A DNA stretch of 64,000 nucleotides from assembly GCA_009767595.1 (NCBI GenBank), contig VSDK01018975.1:98714-162713 (forward strand). Reading direction: 5' to 3'. A program made the translations under genes and the position numbers. This DNA comes from Symbiodinium kawagutii (lineage: Eukaryota > Sar > Dinophyceae > Suessiales > Symbiodiniaceae). Shown here piece after piece: positions 34,291 through 46,556 of this stretch (its first letter is position 1; the number at the start of each line of letters is the position of its first letter). Below the pieces are notes generated by a model. It was not told the DNA's origin. It saw only the letters and a program-made list of their open reading frames with translations, and searched no databases.

Positions 34291-35518
34291 ATGTCAATCA
34301 AGGCGTTCAACCCATGTCGAAACCGCAAAGCCATCACGATCAAAGCTTGCGTTTGTTGCAACATGGTTGTGTGCAGAATACCTGTTGGTTCATGTTGGTT
34401 CCACTTATTTCCGAAAATGAGAGCTCGGTAGATTCAAGCCAGGTATTATGCACTGCGTGTTGTACATGGTTGCTTTTGGCAGGCTACTTAGCTACTTGCA
34501 TCCGATTTTGGCTTTGCAAATGTGTGCTTCAAAAGGGTTCAGATTTCCAAACGAGTCATTATAGGGGGAGATGCCACATGTTCATTTCCAACCGCCAAGG
34601 TGAAATCCGTCTATTTCATGAATCTGATTGAATCTGTATATATTTGGAAACTGGCATCTCGAATAGGATAGCTCACCAAAATCAATGTAACATCGCTGAA
34701 CTCAATCATGTCCATGCTCAGAACACTGTATCTCTCCCTTGACGTGCAGCAGCCAAGTGCGGCCCTCCCTTTAGGGGACACCGCAAGCAGCTGTCCAACC
34801 CCTGGCTAGCACAGGGAAGCTCGAGCCGTAGCGGTACTTATTTTAGATCAATCTTATTTTCACCAACCAGGGCCAATGTTCACCAACTAGTTCGGTGATA
34901 TGATGTCAATATCCATTTTCACTAACCAGCGGCACCAATTTGAACAAAGTCATGGGAAAACCATGGAATACCCGTGTTCTCGGTGATCAACCCATGATCA
35001 TCGTTGGTGATCAATACTGGGAGCACTGATACTATACAGATCGGGATGAATTGCCTTTCCGCACAAACCAGTAGCAATCCTGCACATGGGGGCTTGGGCT
35101 TGGACGCTGCTCAAGTCTCTACTCGGCTACTGAACGAAGTGGCCATCTTTCGGCTGCATTGCCGCCCAGCCGCTTGATGGGACCCCTGCGTCTCAGCACA
35201 AGTCTTGTTGGAGTTATTGGGGCATTGTAATGCAGCATATGCCAAAAAATCCTTATAAGACCATTCCTTACGACAATGAATCTGCATGTTTATGAGATAT
35301 ATTTGGTATCATCACTTGTTTAAAGAGTTGTTTCACGTTGGTCACCATTTCATTCTAATTTACAATTAGTCAACTGGCAAACCAATATTTGGAAATAGAA
35401 AATCCACCATTTACGGCTTGGTAACCCCTAAAAATTGTGCCTTGTAGCTTCCAGGCCAGTTTCCCAGAAGATGTCATCGTCACAAACATTCAACCTGTTG
35501 AACTGCAAGGGCTGAGGT

Positions 35519-35919
35519 GGCGGCCTTGGTGCAGATGAATTTCCCTTGGCAGCGCAGCAGCCACGGAGCAAAGCTTACGCCATGAGTCGTCGGTGCTTTG
35601 GCTTTCGAGGTCCGGGACGCTTTGTGAGAATTTCAGCTTGCCTTCCTCTTCAAACAGAAAGGCTGGCTGGTGGTTTGATTGACATTTTTTATTTTCGCTA
35701 GTCATGATTAACAAATGGTTGGTTGACCTTTATTTTTCTTAGGGCTTGAAAACACCAACCAGAAAGTGACCGTCCCGTGGTTGGGCAAATGACTTGTAGA
35801 GAGGGATATGTGGGTTGCGAGCTCTTGGGTGGCCATACAGACCCCGATGTTTTTCGTAGCTCACAATTCTTGACGCCATTTGCCAAAGCTGTTTGCAGCG
35901 AGATTCCAGGCTTACACAA
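35519..35919 (-). CDS. Possible two-exon gene fragment split by an introner-like element
   Basis: On the minus strand the segment 35662 down to about 35519 reads AFLFEEEGKLKFSQSVPDLE, then SQSTDDSWRKLCSVAAALPR and EIHLHQ, with clear coding composition. Upstream (35919 down to 35760) a 53-codon open frame ends at TCT G. Removing 35759-35663 as a 97-nt GT...AG intron joins the two in phase (RSLS|AFLF). The intron is almost exactly the inverted-repeat element 35663-35762. The downstream exon is good, the upstream one modest. Family unknown. It is the only minus-strand coding candidate I keep. Confidence 0.45.
35663..35762. mobile_element. Introner-like inverted-repeat element, 100 bp, in a coding candidate
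   Basis: Starts CTGGCTGGTGGTTTGAT and ends TTGAAAACACCAACCAG; the interior shares AACAAATGGTTGGTTGAC with the copy at 22827-22926, and both are 100 bp. AGAAAG occurs on both sides (35655-35662 region and 35761-35766), as a target-site duplication would. Read on the minus strand it gives a GT...AG intron that restores a frame. Confidence 0.7.
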
Positions 35920-38390
35920 TTAACTGCTGTAATTTGTCGATGTCCCCTGTTTACACACGCAACCCTACAGTGGTTGGATCATAGAATTTCTCAGAGATTT
36001 GATTCTGTTTGTGGCCCCACGCCTACATAATCAGTATAAGCATTTATAGTTTATAGATGGATACGGGCATACATGGTAGCTTATCATTGGAAATGTGATT
36101 GACGTATCTATTACGTAACTAACATGTGTGTGTGTGTCAGTTAAACTCTATCCCATTACTGCTGGGGAATGGGATGTTCATGGTTCATGGATGTTGTGAT
36201 GTCGCCCACCTCCACGTTTGGCCAAAGCACCCTGCCGAAGCGACGTGCTGCGGCGCAACGGAACGAGAGAGGAACGGCGTGGACGCAACCTCTTTGAGGT
36301 CCACGACATGGTCAACTTTGAAATTAATACCGTTGGCTATAGGATGCTATAGGTTCTTTATGCTGTTTTGACTGTGCTGTAGTCAGGCCGATGCATAGCC
36401 AATGTGTTGATTATGTTGGACTAGGTATGACGGTATAGTGCTATGCCATGCTATGTATGGAGACCACAAGCCGCCTGGAAAGGATGCGTGTGCGCGGTGG
36501 TACCAAAGGATGGGTTGCAAGTGTAATGGATCCGTGATCTCACCGTGGCACCCGTGACATCTCGTTGCGATTCTGGATGTTCGTTGCGAATTTGGGGTAC
36601 CAACACGGATAAGATGTTCACAAAGAATACGGCCTACCCTTACTGTCAAAAGTACAGACTGAGACAAGAAATAAAAAGCTCAGATACTTAGAGAGATCCA
36701 GATTGAAGGCTATTCGAAAACGAGCTTGGAGAATTTTGGACTAGAATTAGCAGCATTGTTTCCTTCTTTCAGAACTCCTTAGGGATCATTTGAAGCGGAG
36801 AATGTTCGAACTCCATGGAACTTGTGGATGGTGAAAATGCTTCCAGGAACCATTGAGAGAATCTTTCATGGTGGAGCCGCCCACGCCGTGAACGAGTTAG
36901 GCAGACCGTCGTCAAGATGTCGAAAGCAGCTTGGAGGTCGTCATGGTTTCGATGAAAGTTATGATTTTGAACGTCTTTCCCCGGGTTTGACAAATGTCCC
37001 ATCAAGTGCCCTGCCTGGCAGTCACCCGTTCATCACCTTCACAGGGATAGGTCCATCACCTCACTTCAGTGTTGCTTCATTGATCTTGGCAACTTGCGAG
37101 CTCGCAACATTTACAGTGGGTAAACATGGCCACGCCTTCAAATCTAAGCTGTGAATTCTCATTGTGTATGTTTTACCTCGAGTTGATGCGATTCTGCTGG
37201 GGAAAACACCGAAAGGTGCCCGCTGGGGTAACAGTTGCGGCCTTTTTTTGTTGGCCGAGCGGCACAAGCGCATAACAGTTTGATGCAGAGCAAATTTTGG
37301 AGAGAGAACGTCCTCCACTGCTTCAAAGCGATTTCCGACACAATCCAAGAGAAGCGGCTTTTTGCAAGTAGGCGTACACAGAAAGAGGACTGAAGGCACG
37401 GCGCGTTTTGCAAGAAAAGCACTGACTGTGCGTGGCCTTCAGGATGGAAATGGGACCGCACCCATCCCTGTGCTTGCCAGTCCAATCAACATGTTTGGGG
37501 CTTCGAGTAATAAATCGTTTATCACTATCATTACAGAGTCTCACAATTCTCATGACTTCTGGCCACTGAACAAACAGATAACAAGCAACAAGAGCAAACA
37601 TCATTTCGCAGCAAATAGTGTCGCATAGCTAACCATCATTCTTGGGGATAGATATGTCAGAGCAGCAGGAGTCGCAACATACCCGAGGGGCACATGACGA
37701 AAGAATACGAAAGAGTTATTGTTTTGTGGGTAGGCGGCTTCTTTGGAACGGGAAAGGTTGTTGTTGTCGCTGTTGTTGTTGCTGGTGGTGGTGATGGTGG
37801 CGGTGGCAATGGAAGAAATGGTGGTGATGGTGCTGGTGCTGGCGTTGATGTTGTTGGTGTTGGTGATGTTGTGGTGGCACTTGATATTGCATGGTGATGT
37901 ATGGTGATCGTAGGATATGAGCCATGATTGACCACTATGTCACTATTAGTGACCGTAATTGACTAGCTATGGATGGCTGTTTGTGGTTGTTGTTATCGTT
38001 CTAGTTTTAGTGCTGTCGTTGTTTTGGTTGAAAGGTGCTTGGCACTACCCAAAGGCCGGAAACCCTCCAGCTCCCAAATTGATACTGCGCGTGTGCGGAG
38101 CAACCTTGACACGGGTGTACAGCCAGCTATGTGACCCTTTCATTTGCCAGGCAATTTGGAGGTGCCCGCTGCGTTTCTAATGGCAGGCTGCGTCGTGAGC
38201 TGGTTTGTAAGAGGCTGGTTTTTTGCTTCAAAATATGTTCATTTTTCCCTTTGTTTTGGGGTGGTTGGCGAGAGTTTTTCAATTGAAACCACCAACATCT
38301 TGGAGGATCAGTATTTGAAAACATGTTTTTACGTTTTTCCCCAGATAGCTGACAAGCTTTAAGGGGTTCTTACTTCTCTATGGTAGGGTC
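35920..38390. other. Gene-poor stretch, weak coding patches only
   Basis: A basic, GC-rich patch at about 36219-36330 (APCRSDVLRRNGTREERRGR in one frame) is the best coding candidate but has no clear splice sites. Frames at 36769-37154 are equally good on both strands and were not called. A GTT/GGT/GAT-rich tract lies at 37760-37880. A decayed introner-like end (GAAACCACCAACAT) occurs near 38297. Confidence 0.35.
37760..37880. repeat. GTT/GGT/GAT trinucleotide-rich tract
   Basis: Imperfect runs of GTT, GGT and GAT triplets, giving Val/Gly-rich and His/Gln-rich artefact frames. Confidence 0.8.
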
Positions 38391-38395
38391 TCGAA

Positions 38396-38640
38396 TCGGC
38401 GCTTTTGTTTGCCGCGGCTCTGCCGCTGCTCATGCTTCTGGATCGGCGCTTTATTTGCCGCTGCTCTGCCGCTGCTCATGCTTGTCTCCTTTGTCTCCCC
38501 TTTGTCTCCTCTTTGTCTCACTTGGGGCTCTGGGTCGGCGCTTTTGTTTGCCGCTGCTCTGCCGCTGCTCATGCTTGTCTCCCTTTGTCTCCCCTTTGTC
38601 TCCCCTTTGTGTCCTTTTGTCTCCCTTTACAGTACACACC
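38396..38640. repeat. Minisatellite, three 45-50 bp units plus TTTGTCTCCC array
   Basis: Three copies of a unit beginning TCGGCGCTTTTGTTTGCCGC and ending TGCCGCTGCTCATGCTT start at 38396, 38443 and 38535. The second and third are each followed by a small array of TTTGTCTCCC units. All three + strand frames stay open across it, which is a consequence of the repeat. Unit divergence is low, so the expansion is recent. Confidence 0.9.
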
Positions 38641-39402
38641 CCGGAAATCCTGGTGTGCAATGTACTCGCTATCTGGGGACTATGCTGGTGTATATAATTT
38701 GTTTTTTTCCGCATGGGTTGCTGAAAAATGTTGATTTACTCTGCCCGCCAGATCACAGCAGCTCAGCGAAGCTTGATCCAATGGCTCCATCGAAAGGCCG
38801 AGCATCAACGAGGCCCAGCTTGATGCCGTGGGTTTGGGGTCCGTGTTCCAGCCATGAGTCTCTCAGCACTTCGGGGGCCTGAAAGGTTCCAAGGTGGTCC
38901 AAGGAGCCCTCCAACGTCCAAGTCTTCCAATTTGTTGAGCGCATGCTGTATTTTGATGATTTTCACAGGCTTTGGACTCGGACAAAGTAGGACATGTGCG
39001 AAAGGCAACTGATAGCAGGAACTGATGTGATAGGAATCCCAGGATCCAGGGAGCAGCTTTGGCTCGATCTTGTACATCGATTCCTTTGAACCTTCTCGTT
39101 GTCCCATTTGGACCTGCCCAGCTTATCATTTCTTTGTAGGGAAGCGACAGTTTGGAGGAAGGCAATTCTGAGGATGTGTGGCAAATCCAGTTCAGTATTG
39201 TAGCAAGAGTTCGTACGCTTCCGCTCGGCTTGTACCACTGCATTCTCATTCATGCCTTTCCATGCCTTTCCTAGTTTCGCTGAAATCTTTCTCAAACGAA
39301 TGTATCGAACACTCCAAGAGTGTGCATACACCAGGGCAAGCCAGAAACTGTGCAAAAGAGACGGCAATATGAATCATCAAAACCAAGAATGCGCTGGCAA
39401 AC

Positions 39403-39645
39403 ATGATACGGACACGACAAGCTGGAACCCTGTGCTTCACCGTCCGGAGAGGAGACCACTTTGCCTTGGCTCAAGCGCCTTGCATCGCAGGGCTCTACCA
39501 GGTCGGTCATGGGTCCGCCATGGCGCCAAAACGGCCTGGCTCCGTCTTGCAATCCACCGGGGCCACAGTGCTGGCACCGGGCCCCAAAGCCTTAGCAGGA
39601 CCCAGGGAAGGCAGATGGCAGCTGAAGTGGATTGAAGTGGATTGA
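39403..39645 (+). CDS. Exon-like patch, unknown protein
   Basis: A GC-rich open frame reading LCFTVRRGDHFALAQAPCIA, then GLYQVGHGSAMAPKRPGSVL and QSTGATVLAPGPKALAGPRE. Composition is good, but the ends are not fixed by clear splice sites and the minus strand is also open. The 3' edge runs into the 10-bp tandem repeat at 39624-39664. Identity unknown. Confidence 0.35.
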   Translation: MIRTRQAGTLCFTVRRGDHFALAQAPCIAGLYQVGHGSAMAPKRPGSVLQSTGATVLAPGPKALAGPREGRWQLKWIEVD

Positions 39646-39664
39646 AGTGGATTGAAGTGGATTA
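39624..39664. repeat. 10-bp tandem repeat (ATTGAAGTGG)n
   Basis: About four units of ATTGAAGTGG in register. Confidence 0.9.
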
Positions 39665-42019
39665 AGATGTCGGAAGATGTTGGAACTCTATGGGTTCACT
39701 GTATGGGTTGGAGCCCCCATGTCCCCACACAAGTTCCAGTGCCTGGGTTCTTTGTCCGGAGATGCTTGTAATGCGCAATGCTACAGGTAGATGGGTGCAG
39801 ATGGATGTCCACCGGCATTTTCCGTTACCAGGGGACCTGCTCACCAACTCAAATCATGTGGATTTGAGACAAAGTGGCCCCATGAATCCGTGGGAACCCA
39901 TGGGAACCCCCTATGTCTTGTAGATTCATCCATGAACTCATCGGGCAACCGCGCGGAGAGGAGATGCGACGAACAGGGCGTCACCTTCGCCCGGGCCGCT
40001 GAAGAGTGACGATGCCTTGGCCAAGTCGGGTGCCAAACTCCCTGAGGGACGCGGCAGGCGAGGCTGATGGATGGTGATGGTTACGCACGGGTGAACTTGT
40101 GCAGATGGGTCATTAAATGTCATTAATGGTGGCTACATGTGGCTACTATTCATGGTGAAGGCACAACTGCCGTTTTGCTCCTTTCCTCGTCCCTTAGCCT
40201 GGCTGAGACAGAGCTTGCTCTGACCAGCAGAGAGAGAGATTCATGGTGAAGGGAACTCGGTGGAGTTTTGGAGGGTAATGACCAATGACCAACAGGTTTA
40301 TCATCGTTGCTCCGTTGCTTCATCAAACCGGGCATTTGTTTTACAGTTTTTATATTTATAGTATAAATTAATAAACCAACCATTCTTGGGGCTCCCTATT
40401 TTGAGAAAGCACCAAATATGGGGATTGACACCTTTTGAGGAGGCAGCTGCCACTGTCCACGCCTCTTGCTGGGCGATTCTTTTTCCTTCCTGGTTCATTG
40501 CCATTGTTGGCATCCTGTGTGGCATTCCATGGGGATCTTCAGCCGGAACCACTTCAGCCGGAACCACCCACTGTGATCACAAGAGATGCCTCTAACACCA
40601 TGTGGAAGATGGCGAAATGCGGGGGAAATGAGGCAACGCGTTGTCCCTGTCATGAAATTGTCAATCATCTGCTAGTTTGGCAGCCCACAGCTTGGACACA
40701 TTAGGAAGATCCCACGCTCGCCGCTATGCCGGAGTTCCTTTGGGGGTGCCCAGATGCAACCTGCACTCGTCTCCCCCAATTATGATGACCAATCCTGGAT
40801 CCATTTCAATTGGCCTCTTGTGGCAGCAATGTTCTGCCCGGTTCTATGACACCTTAATGTCTTTGGACGTGTTTTGGCGTCTGTGGCCGGACTTTGAAGT
40901 CAGGCTTTGTATGTTGACATGTGAGATCACTTGAGGTAGCGAATCATGAGCCGAGTTGAAAGGATGGAGCAACGGTGACCCTTGCCATTTGAGAGCTTTG
41001 GGACCTAAAGTGGATGGCCAAGTCTTTTCAGAGTATAGATTCTCCAACTGGGCTTACAGGGACGAATCCGATTCTCAACGGATTCGAAACAACGTGAGAC
41101 CGGAAAAATGGTCGAAAACCACCCAGATGCTCAAGGATGCGCCGCGAAAAAGGCGACCCATGGGTTTTTCCACAGCACAGGTGGTGATATTTCAGCGTAC
41201 TTCGGAACTCAGTCAGACATGGAGATCTCGACAGATCTTGACGGTACCTAAGCATCAGATCATACCTGGGGATTTTCACAGGTCAACTCCCATAATGTCT
41301 AGCCCTCCTGGACCTTGGATTCCGACAGGTCATCGTCCAGGCCTTTGGTGGACCTTGGTCTCAAGGTGAGGTCTGGATTTTCGGGCTGGTGCTGGGGGAT
41401 GGTTCCTGTGAATGGCGCGCTGCATTTCGGGAGACAAGTCTTGACCCTCAACTAGTCCATAAGAATGGGTGAAAGTTCCAAAATGGTGGGTTCAAATCCT
41501 AAAAATAAATGGGAATAGATCAAGGCCAATGTAGCTACATAGTTCTGGAATGCTTCGGACAAAAATCCTGCCACAATGTCAACTGCAGCTTGACCAAAAA
41601 AAGGTCATCCTGCAATCTCAGGCCGACGAGCCGAGCCACTCCTCCTCACGGCCAGATTCAAATGTGAAAGACCTGCCTGGCACTGTCGTTCACAACGAGG
41701 CCCTGCACTAGCAGGTCACTGGGTTGGTCGCTAAATCTCCTGCCAATGAAATTCACAGTGAGTAGTAACCCAGTAGCCATCAATCACCGCCCACCAGGTT
41801 CAGAAAATGCATGAACATACATTGAACATTTCAACACATGTTTGAATCATTTTGACACTTATTTCTTTAAGCATGTAAAAGATTATGGGAATTCATATTG
41901 TGAATTCACATGCCATTTTCACCTCCAAAATGTAGAGAAAACATGAGAAAGCCCGATATGTCGCATAGATCTTCCCTGCGCGTTTCCTTTGAACGGATGG
42001 TCGTCGCTGGTCGTCCCAG
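39665..42019. other. Gene-poor stretch, weak coding patches only
   Basis: A short frame at 39932-40009 (NSSGNRAERRCDEQGVTFAR) and a 137-codon frame at 40956-41369 are possible but unsupported; in the latter a second frame is equally open. A repeat end CTATTTTGAGAAA lies at 40396-40408. Confidence 0.35.
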
Positions 42020-42110
42020 GCGGAGCGCCCTGCGCACCGTAGCGACGCTGCAATCTCCAGGGCCAAAGCCTCTGAGACGGACCAAGGGGTGGCCTCGGGA
42101 AGCGAAACAT
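42020..42110 (+). CDS. Exon-like patch, possible 5' exon of the LD/LIM gene
   Basis: Acceptor GTCGTCCCAG|G, then AERPAHRSDAAISRAKASET and DQGVASGSETW. Hydrophilic, Ala/Ser-rich, like a disordered linker. It lies 0.7 kb upstream of the LD-motif exon on the same strand. Membership of that gene is inference. Confidence 0.4.
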
Positions 42111-42820
42111 GGGGGAGATATCGGGAGATCACTCCTTGGACCGGTGGTTTCCCTGGGAAACGCTTATCATTTCTATCATTTGAGCTACTGTCAAAAAACC
42201 TGGCCTCAGTAGATGTACTGATGTAGAATATAGGCTAAACCTTGGAAAACGAAGGCGGTCCTTCAAAACGAAGGCTACCGACTATTGTGAAATCCATGTA
42301 AAACGAAGGCGGACCTTTGAAACGAAGGCTTGATAGCTATTCCACTTTTTGATGCTTACATTTTGCCGATTGCTCATTTGTTCCCTGGGAAAGTCATGAA
42401 AAATCAGATCATTTCTTGGTGACGATGCGTGCACCTTCATGGAAATCTTCAAACGTATGGCGGCCAGGAACCAAGAATATCCAAGAATGCTTTGGCTTTG
42501 GATGGCGATCAGAAGTGTTAAGCTGAACCCTGCTGATGTTTCTGCAGGGATATTTGCAGACAGAATGCTGCACCAGTTGGATCCAGTTGGCAGATGTTTG
42601 TAGATGGTTCATCCCATTGTCGACAGACAGGTTCCTGCACACAGACAGCAGCTGAAAATGTTGAAAGACGTTAGTCATATTCAACGATTTCCATGGATCT
42701 CAATGGATTTCCATGGACTTCTACTGTATCAATTTCCTATGTCTCTTTCATCCTTTCAGCATCCTTTCAGCATCCTTTCACCATCCTCTCAGCCTCTCCC
42801 AAGTGTCAGTGGATCACCAG

Positions 42821-42935
42821 GACGATGACTTGGATGCCTTGCTGAAAGGATTGGATGAGCCCAGCCCAGCGCCCAAGCAGAGCCCTGCCACACTGCCTTC
42901 GTCGCCCTCCGCCGTGGCCAAGAAATCTGCCGCTG
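42821..42935 (+). CDS. Exon with a perfect LD motif (LDALLKGL)
   Basis: Acceptor GATCACCAG|G, then DDDLDALLKGLDEPSPAPKQ, followed by a Ser/Pro/Ala-rich segment to a GT donor in GCTGG|GTCC. LDALLKGL fits the LDxLLxxL consensus of paxillin-family LD motifs, which bind helical partner domains; acidic residues before it and a Pro/Ser linker after it are typical. With LIM exons downstream on the same strand, a paxillin-like LD-LIM protein is a reasonable guess, but the exons between could not be chained in phase. LDxLLxxL patterns can also occur by chance in helical proteins. Confidence 0.55.
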
Positions 42936-43828
42936 GGTCCAGGGGATCAATTGGCTGATGGATGGAGATCCTTAACTGGTGGATGTTGTGGTTAAATGTG
43001 GTGAAATGTGATGAAATGAATGCTTACTTAAGGATGAGCTGAGATGAACTAGTGGCAAGTTGGTTAGTGGATCAATGAATGGTTGTTTAAGGGTTATTTC
43101 ATTGTTTCGCAGTGATTGCCTGATATTTGTTCAATAGTTGCTTCATGGTTTTAGTTGATGCTCAATACGTGGTGAACTCATGGTTCGGGGGACTATACAC
43201 CAATGGAGAGGACGTACACAGAACGGATCATGCACTGCGAACAGCAGATGAATCCAAGAAATCTTGCTGACGTGAACAACTTTCATCAAAACAGACCATG
43301 AACGGCCAATGTTAAGCACATGAAACAGTGCATGCCCCTATGACTTTTGCAGTGTTGGTTGCAATCTCCCAGGATCAGCATCCCAGTGTCATGGAACCAA
43401 TTTGCACCTCGCAATGATACATCCTCAACAAAAATATATGATGGCGTCACTTGAAACTAAACATGACTGCTCTTAGGTCCCTTTGCTTTTTGAACCATCC
43501 ATGTTGCATCACATTTGTAGCAAGGCATCACCATGATGTATATTGCTGCTTGAAAGCCCCTTTTCCTCCATTCAGCTCAGGAGTCCTGCACATCTTGTGG
43601 CAAGGCTTTTGAGGCTCCGTGTTTTGCAACCTGTGGTGACTTGCTGGGAAGAGACTGCGCAATAGGGAAGGCATGTTAATGGCCAACAAAAACATCATCA
43701 TATGAATCATATATCGATGTGTGTCATTTGAAAACAAGCGTTTTTCAAACACTATACATGTCATGGAAGCCTGAAGGGGGTCCCACATCCATAGGTGGCA
43801 ATGACTCACGTACTCCCCTGGTGCTAAG

Positions 43829-43924
43829 GGAATTCCATGCCGTTTGGTGCTCATGACCAATTTACACGAATGCGTAAAGAGCAGGCGGCTTTGCTTGCGG
43901 AAAACAAGATTTTGGAAAAAGAAA
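43829..43924 (+). CDS. Exon-like patch, coiled coil
   Basis: After GCTAAG|G the frame reads MPFGAHDQFTRMRKEQAALL, then AENKILEKE, up to a GT donor (GAAA|GTC). Heptad-like spacing of L/I with K/E between is typical of a coiled coil. Same strand as the LD exon before and the proline-rich exon after it; likely one gene, not proven. Confidence 0.5.
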
Positions 43925-44004
43925 GTCTTGAATTTCCATGGCTTTTTTTTGATTTGTGACGACTATAGAATCCTTGTTGGACCACTATGTTGACCATTTT
44001 GCAG

Positions 44005-44136
44005 TGCACAGTCCCTTTAAAGGCCAGCAGCCACCGCGACACGCAGCACCTGCTTCTCCCGCCGCAGATCGGCCGAACGTTGCCTTTCCTCCATGGTCCT
44101 GCAGCAACCCTCAGCTGTATCCCATGGAATGCAGCG
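44005..44136 (+). CDS. Exon-like patch, proline-rich
   Basis: Strong acceptor (GACCATTTTGCAG) and donor (AGCG|GTATG) enclose 132 nt reading HSPFKGQQPPRHAAPASPAA, then DRPNVAFPPWSCSNPQLYPM. A proline-rich linker, as found between LD motifs and LIM domains in paxillin-like proteins. The splice signals make it one of the firmer orphan exons. Confidence 0.55.
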
Positions 44137-44972
44137 GTATGATCCATTTGTTTCACTTGCTGCTTTTTTATGGTTACCAATATCTACTTATTGACAAAAT
44201 GGATGCGTAGTGAGGGTCAAAAAGGCTTGAACCCATGGTCGATTGATTCATGGTTAATGATGGTTATTAGCCCATGGTTGGGATTGGTCTCTGTTGAGAA
44301 GAACAGCCCATGATGCTTATGAAGCATCGTCCGCCATTTATAATCATCATTGCCGATGAATTGACCATAGCCAGTTCCAAACCGACAGTTGGCTCGCACC
44401 TACCAGGAGCATCCTCTTGCTTGGCCTCTTGAGCTGCCTATCACGGCGGTCCATTTCCCAAGCTTGTGCCAAAGCCACACTCCACAGATCTCCACAAGGT
44501 AAACGGCGAAATTCTCATCCATGAGCGACTGGGAGGGCCCAAAGTGACTGTATACTGAAAAATGGTTATGCAGCTTTTGTCACATTTGTTCACACATGGT
44601 ATGTACATCAAACACGCTACCATTGCACGCACATGAATATTTATAGATATATACATATCAGTTTTTAGATGCCAGTATATATATATATACTTATTTATTT
44701 ATTTATTTATTTACTGTACATCTTAGAATTGGATGAAATTATAACACCATGGCAGTTGACTTATGCCATCTTAGTGTGCAAGACATTTCTTATTGTGTGT
44801 ACCAATACGTACCATTTATGTTGTTTGAATGCCACTTTGCACACACATATATCATTTTTGGAAGCATTCAATTTACGTAAATATATACATATACGGCCCA
44901 GAGAGCCATAAATATATCATATAGATGTAAGCCAGCGTCCGGCATGAATATATGCATACAGTTTCCTCTTAG

Positions 44973-45098
44973 CGGAGATATTGAGAAAGAGATGTCCAAA
45001 ATCTTGGACGGCCTGGCGTCAGGCGGGACAGAACATCTACGAAAGTTCCCTGAGCGGCCAGAAGCAGATTCTTTGCAGTCGCTGGTCAAGCTGTGCTG
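44973..45098 (+). CDS. Exon-like patch, helical, LD-like leucines
   Basis: Acceptor TTTCCTCTTAG, then GDIEKEMSKILDGLASGGTE, HLRKFPERPEADSLQSLVKL. A GT donor is available near the end (TGCTG|GTGATA); otherwise the frame stops at TGA. The segment KILDGLAS resembles a weak LD motif. Probably part of the LD/LIM gene. Confidence 0.5.
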
Positions 45099-46556
45099 GT
45101 GATATCAAGGGGCTCATGGTGAGACACGGTGAGTGGTGAGTGTTGACGGTGGCCGATGTCAGATGTCCGGCAGTAAAGGGAATAAAGTCATGTTGACCAG
45201 CGATAAGCAGCAAGAAAGCACAACTAGGGATTCTTAGCCATTTTTTGTATGTACGATGCTGTTGGTTCTATTTTGTGTTGCTATTGTTACATTTGTTCTA
45301 CTGCTTGTGTTGATTAAGATTGTTATATCATAATTGTGGATTAATGCCATTGGTTCTTGTTGCTGCCATGGCGTGTTTTTCGATCTGCCAGACCTGCCAC
45401 TTTCGCGATTTGCCAAGGCAGCTGCTGGCAGAAAGTAGCTCCGCATTGTGTCGCCTGTGGTGAGGAAATTGCTGGGACAATGGTACCTCGCTGAGTTGGA
45501 AACCGGAAGCGAAACATGCAATCTTGCTACTGATTACTAACCAACTACAAGACTCCATAGATCTTAATAGTAGGTAAGTTTTCTTACTGGTTGATGGGCA
45601 ATTGAGATTTACTTCTATAGTTAACAAGAAGGAGTAGGGATCAAGAACCAACAACTGGCTTTGACAACACTGTGGGTGGCTTTTGAAACTTCAAGCAGTC
45701 TTGAAAAGCAGTTGTGGACTTTGTGTTGAAAGAAAGTTTTGTTCACAACATGGCTTTTCGATTAGTTGGGAAACCACCAGCCTTTTGATACTGAGGACCC
45801 TCAGAGCTAGATAGGCATACTGTCAACACCTGGCCCAGGGAAACCGGAGTCATATTCGGCATCACACTGTTACAGGAGGGTTTTTATCAAAACAGTTGTG
45901 TCCTCAAGCTCAACCACCAGCTATTTTAGACAAAAATCGCCTGGTGACCATGCAGACCTCCTAAGATGCCCTCCTGCTTGATGAGTTGCAGCTCAGGCGA
46001 AAGTGGGGGAAGATATCTACCATCAGAGCTGTTTGAAATGCAGCTTGCCTCATGGACGACGTGGGTGGTGCGCTTTCATGGTAGTAGTTTTCCTACTGAA
46101 ATCCTATATGTTGGGGATATCCCCTTCCCCAAACTGAGCACTTTTTCAAGACACTCATAGATCCCCGCAGTAAATGGACCACTCGCAGGGGATCAAGCTA
46201 CAGAGCACCGCAGGTAGATGGGTTTTGTGACCACCAGCCACCAAGCAATGGGGCAGCTTATGGTCATGGCTGGTGGTAAGGTGTGGGAAAGCCAGCGGTG
46301 AACCATCACACTGAGTATTCGTTGATCAGCCACCAGAGGTACATCACAATGGTTAGCCATCCTGAGTTGTTTCACTTTCCCATGTGGTCACTGAGCCTGG
46401 GCGACCCTGTGACTGATTCAGCCTCACCCGCAAGTGTTAAATGCTGTTCCTTCATACTTCAACCAGAAATACCCGTAAAGACAAGGTGCTCAGACGTCGC
46501 ACCCGATGATCGGCTGGGCTGAGCTGATGGTGTTTCCAAAATGGCGCAGTCTTGAG
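45099..46556. other. Non-coding stretch
   Basis: Mostly intron-like. A short frame near 45380-45430 (SICQTCHFRDLPRQLL) has a CxxC and might be a LIM fragment but lacks splice support. Several GAAACCACCAGC-type ends of the introner-like family occur near 45765 and 45915. Confidence 0.4.

Noticed and set aside
39466..39475. TTGGCTCAAG, a 10-nt match to the end of the DinoSL
   Set aside because: It lies inside an exon-like frame, is one base shorter than the match at 46922, and no intronless gene follows it; a chance match is likely.
40956..41369. 137-codon + strand frame
   Set aside because: A second + strand frame and a minus frame are equally open, and no acceptor or donor favours one.
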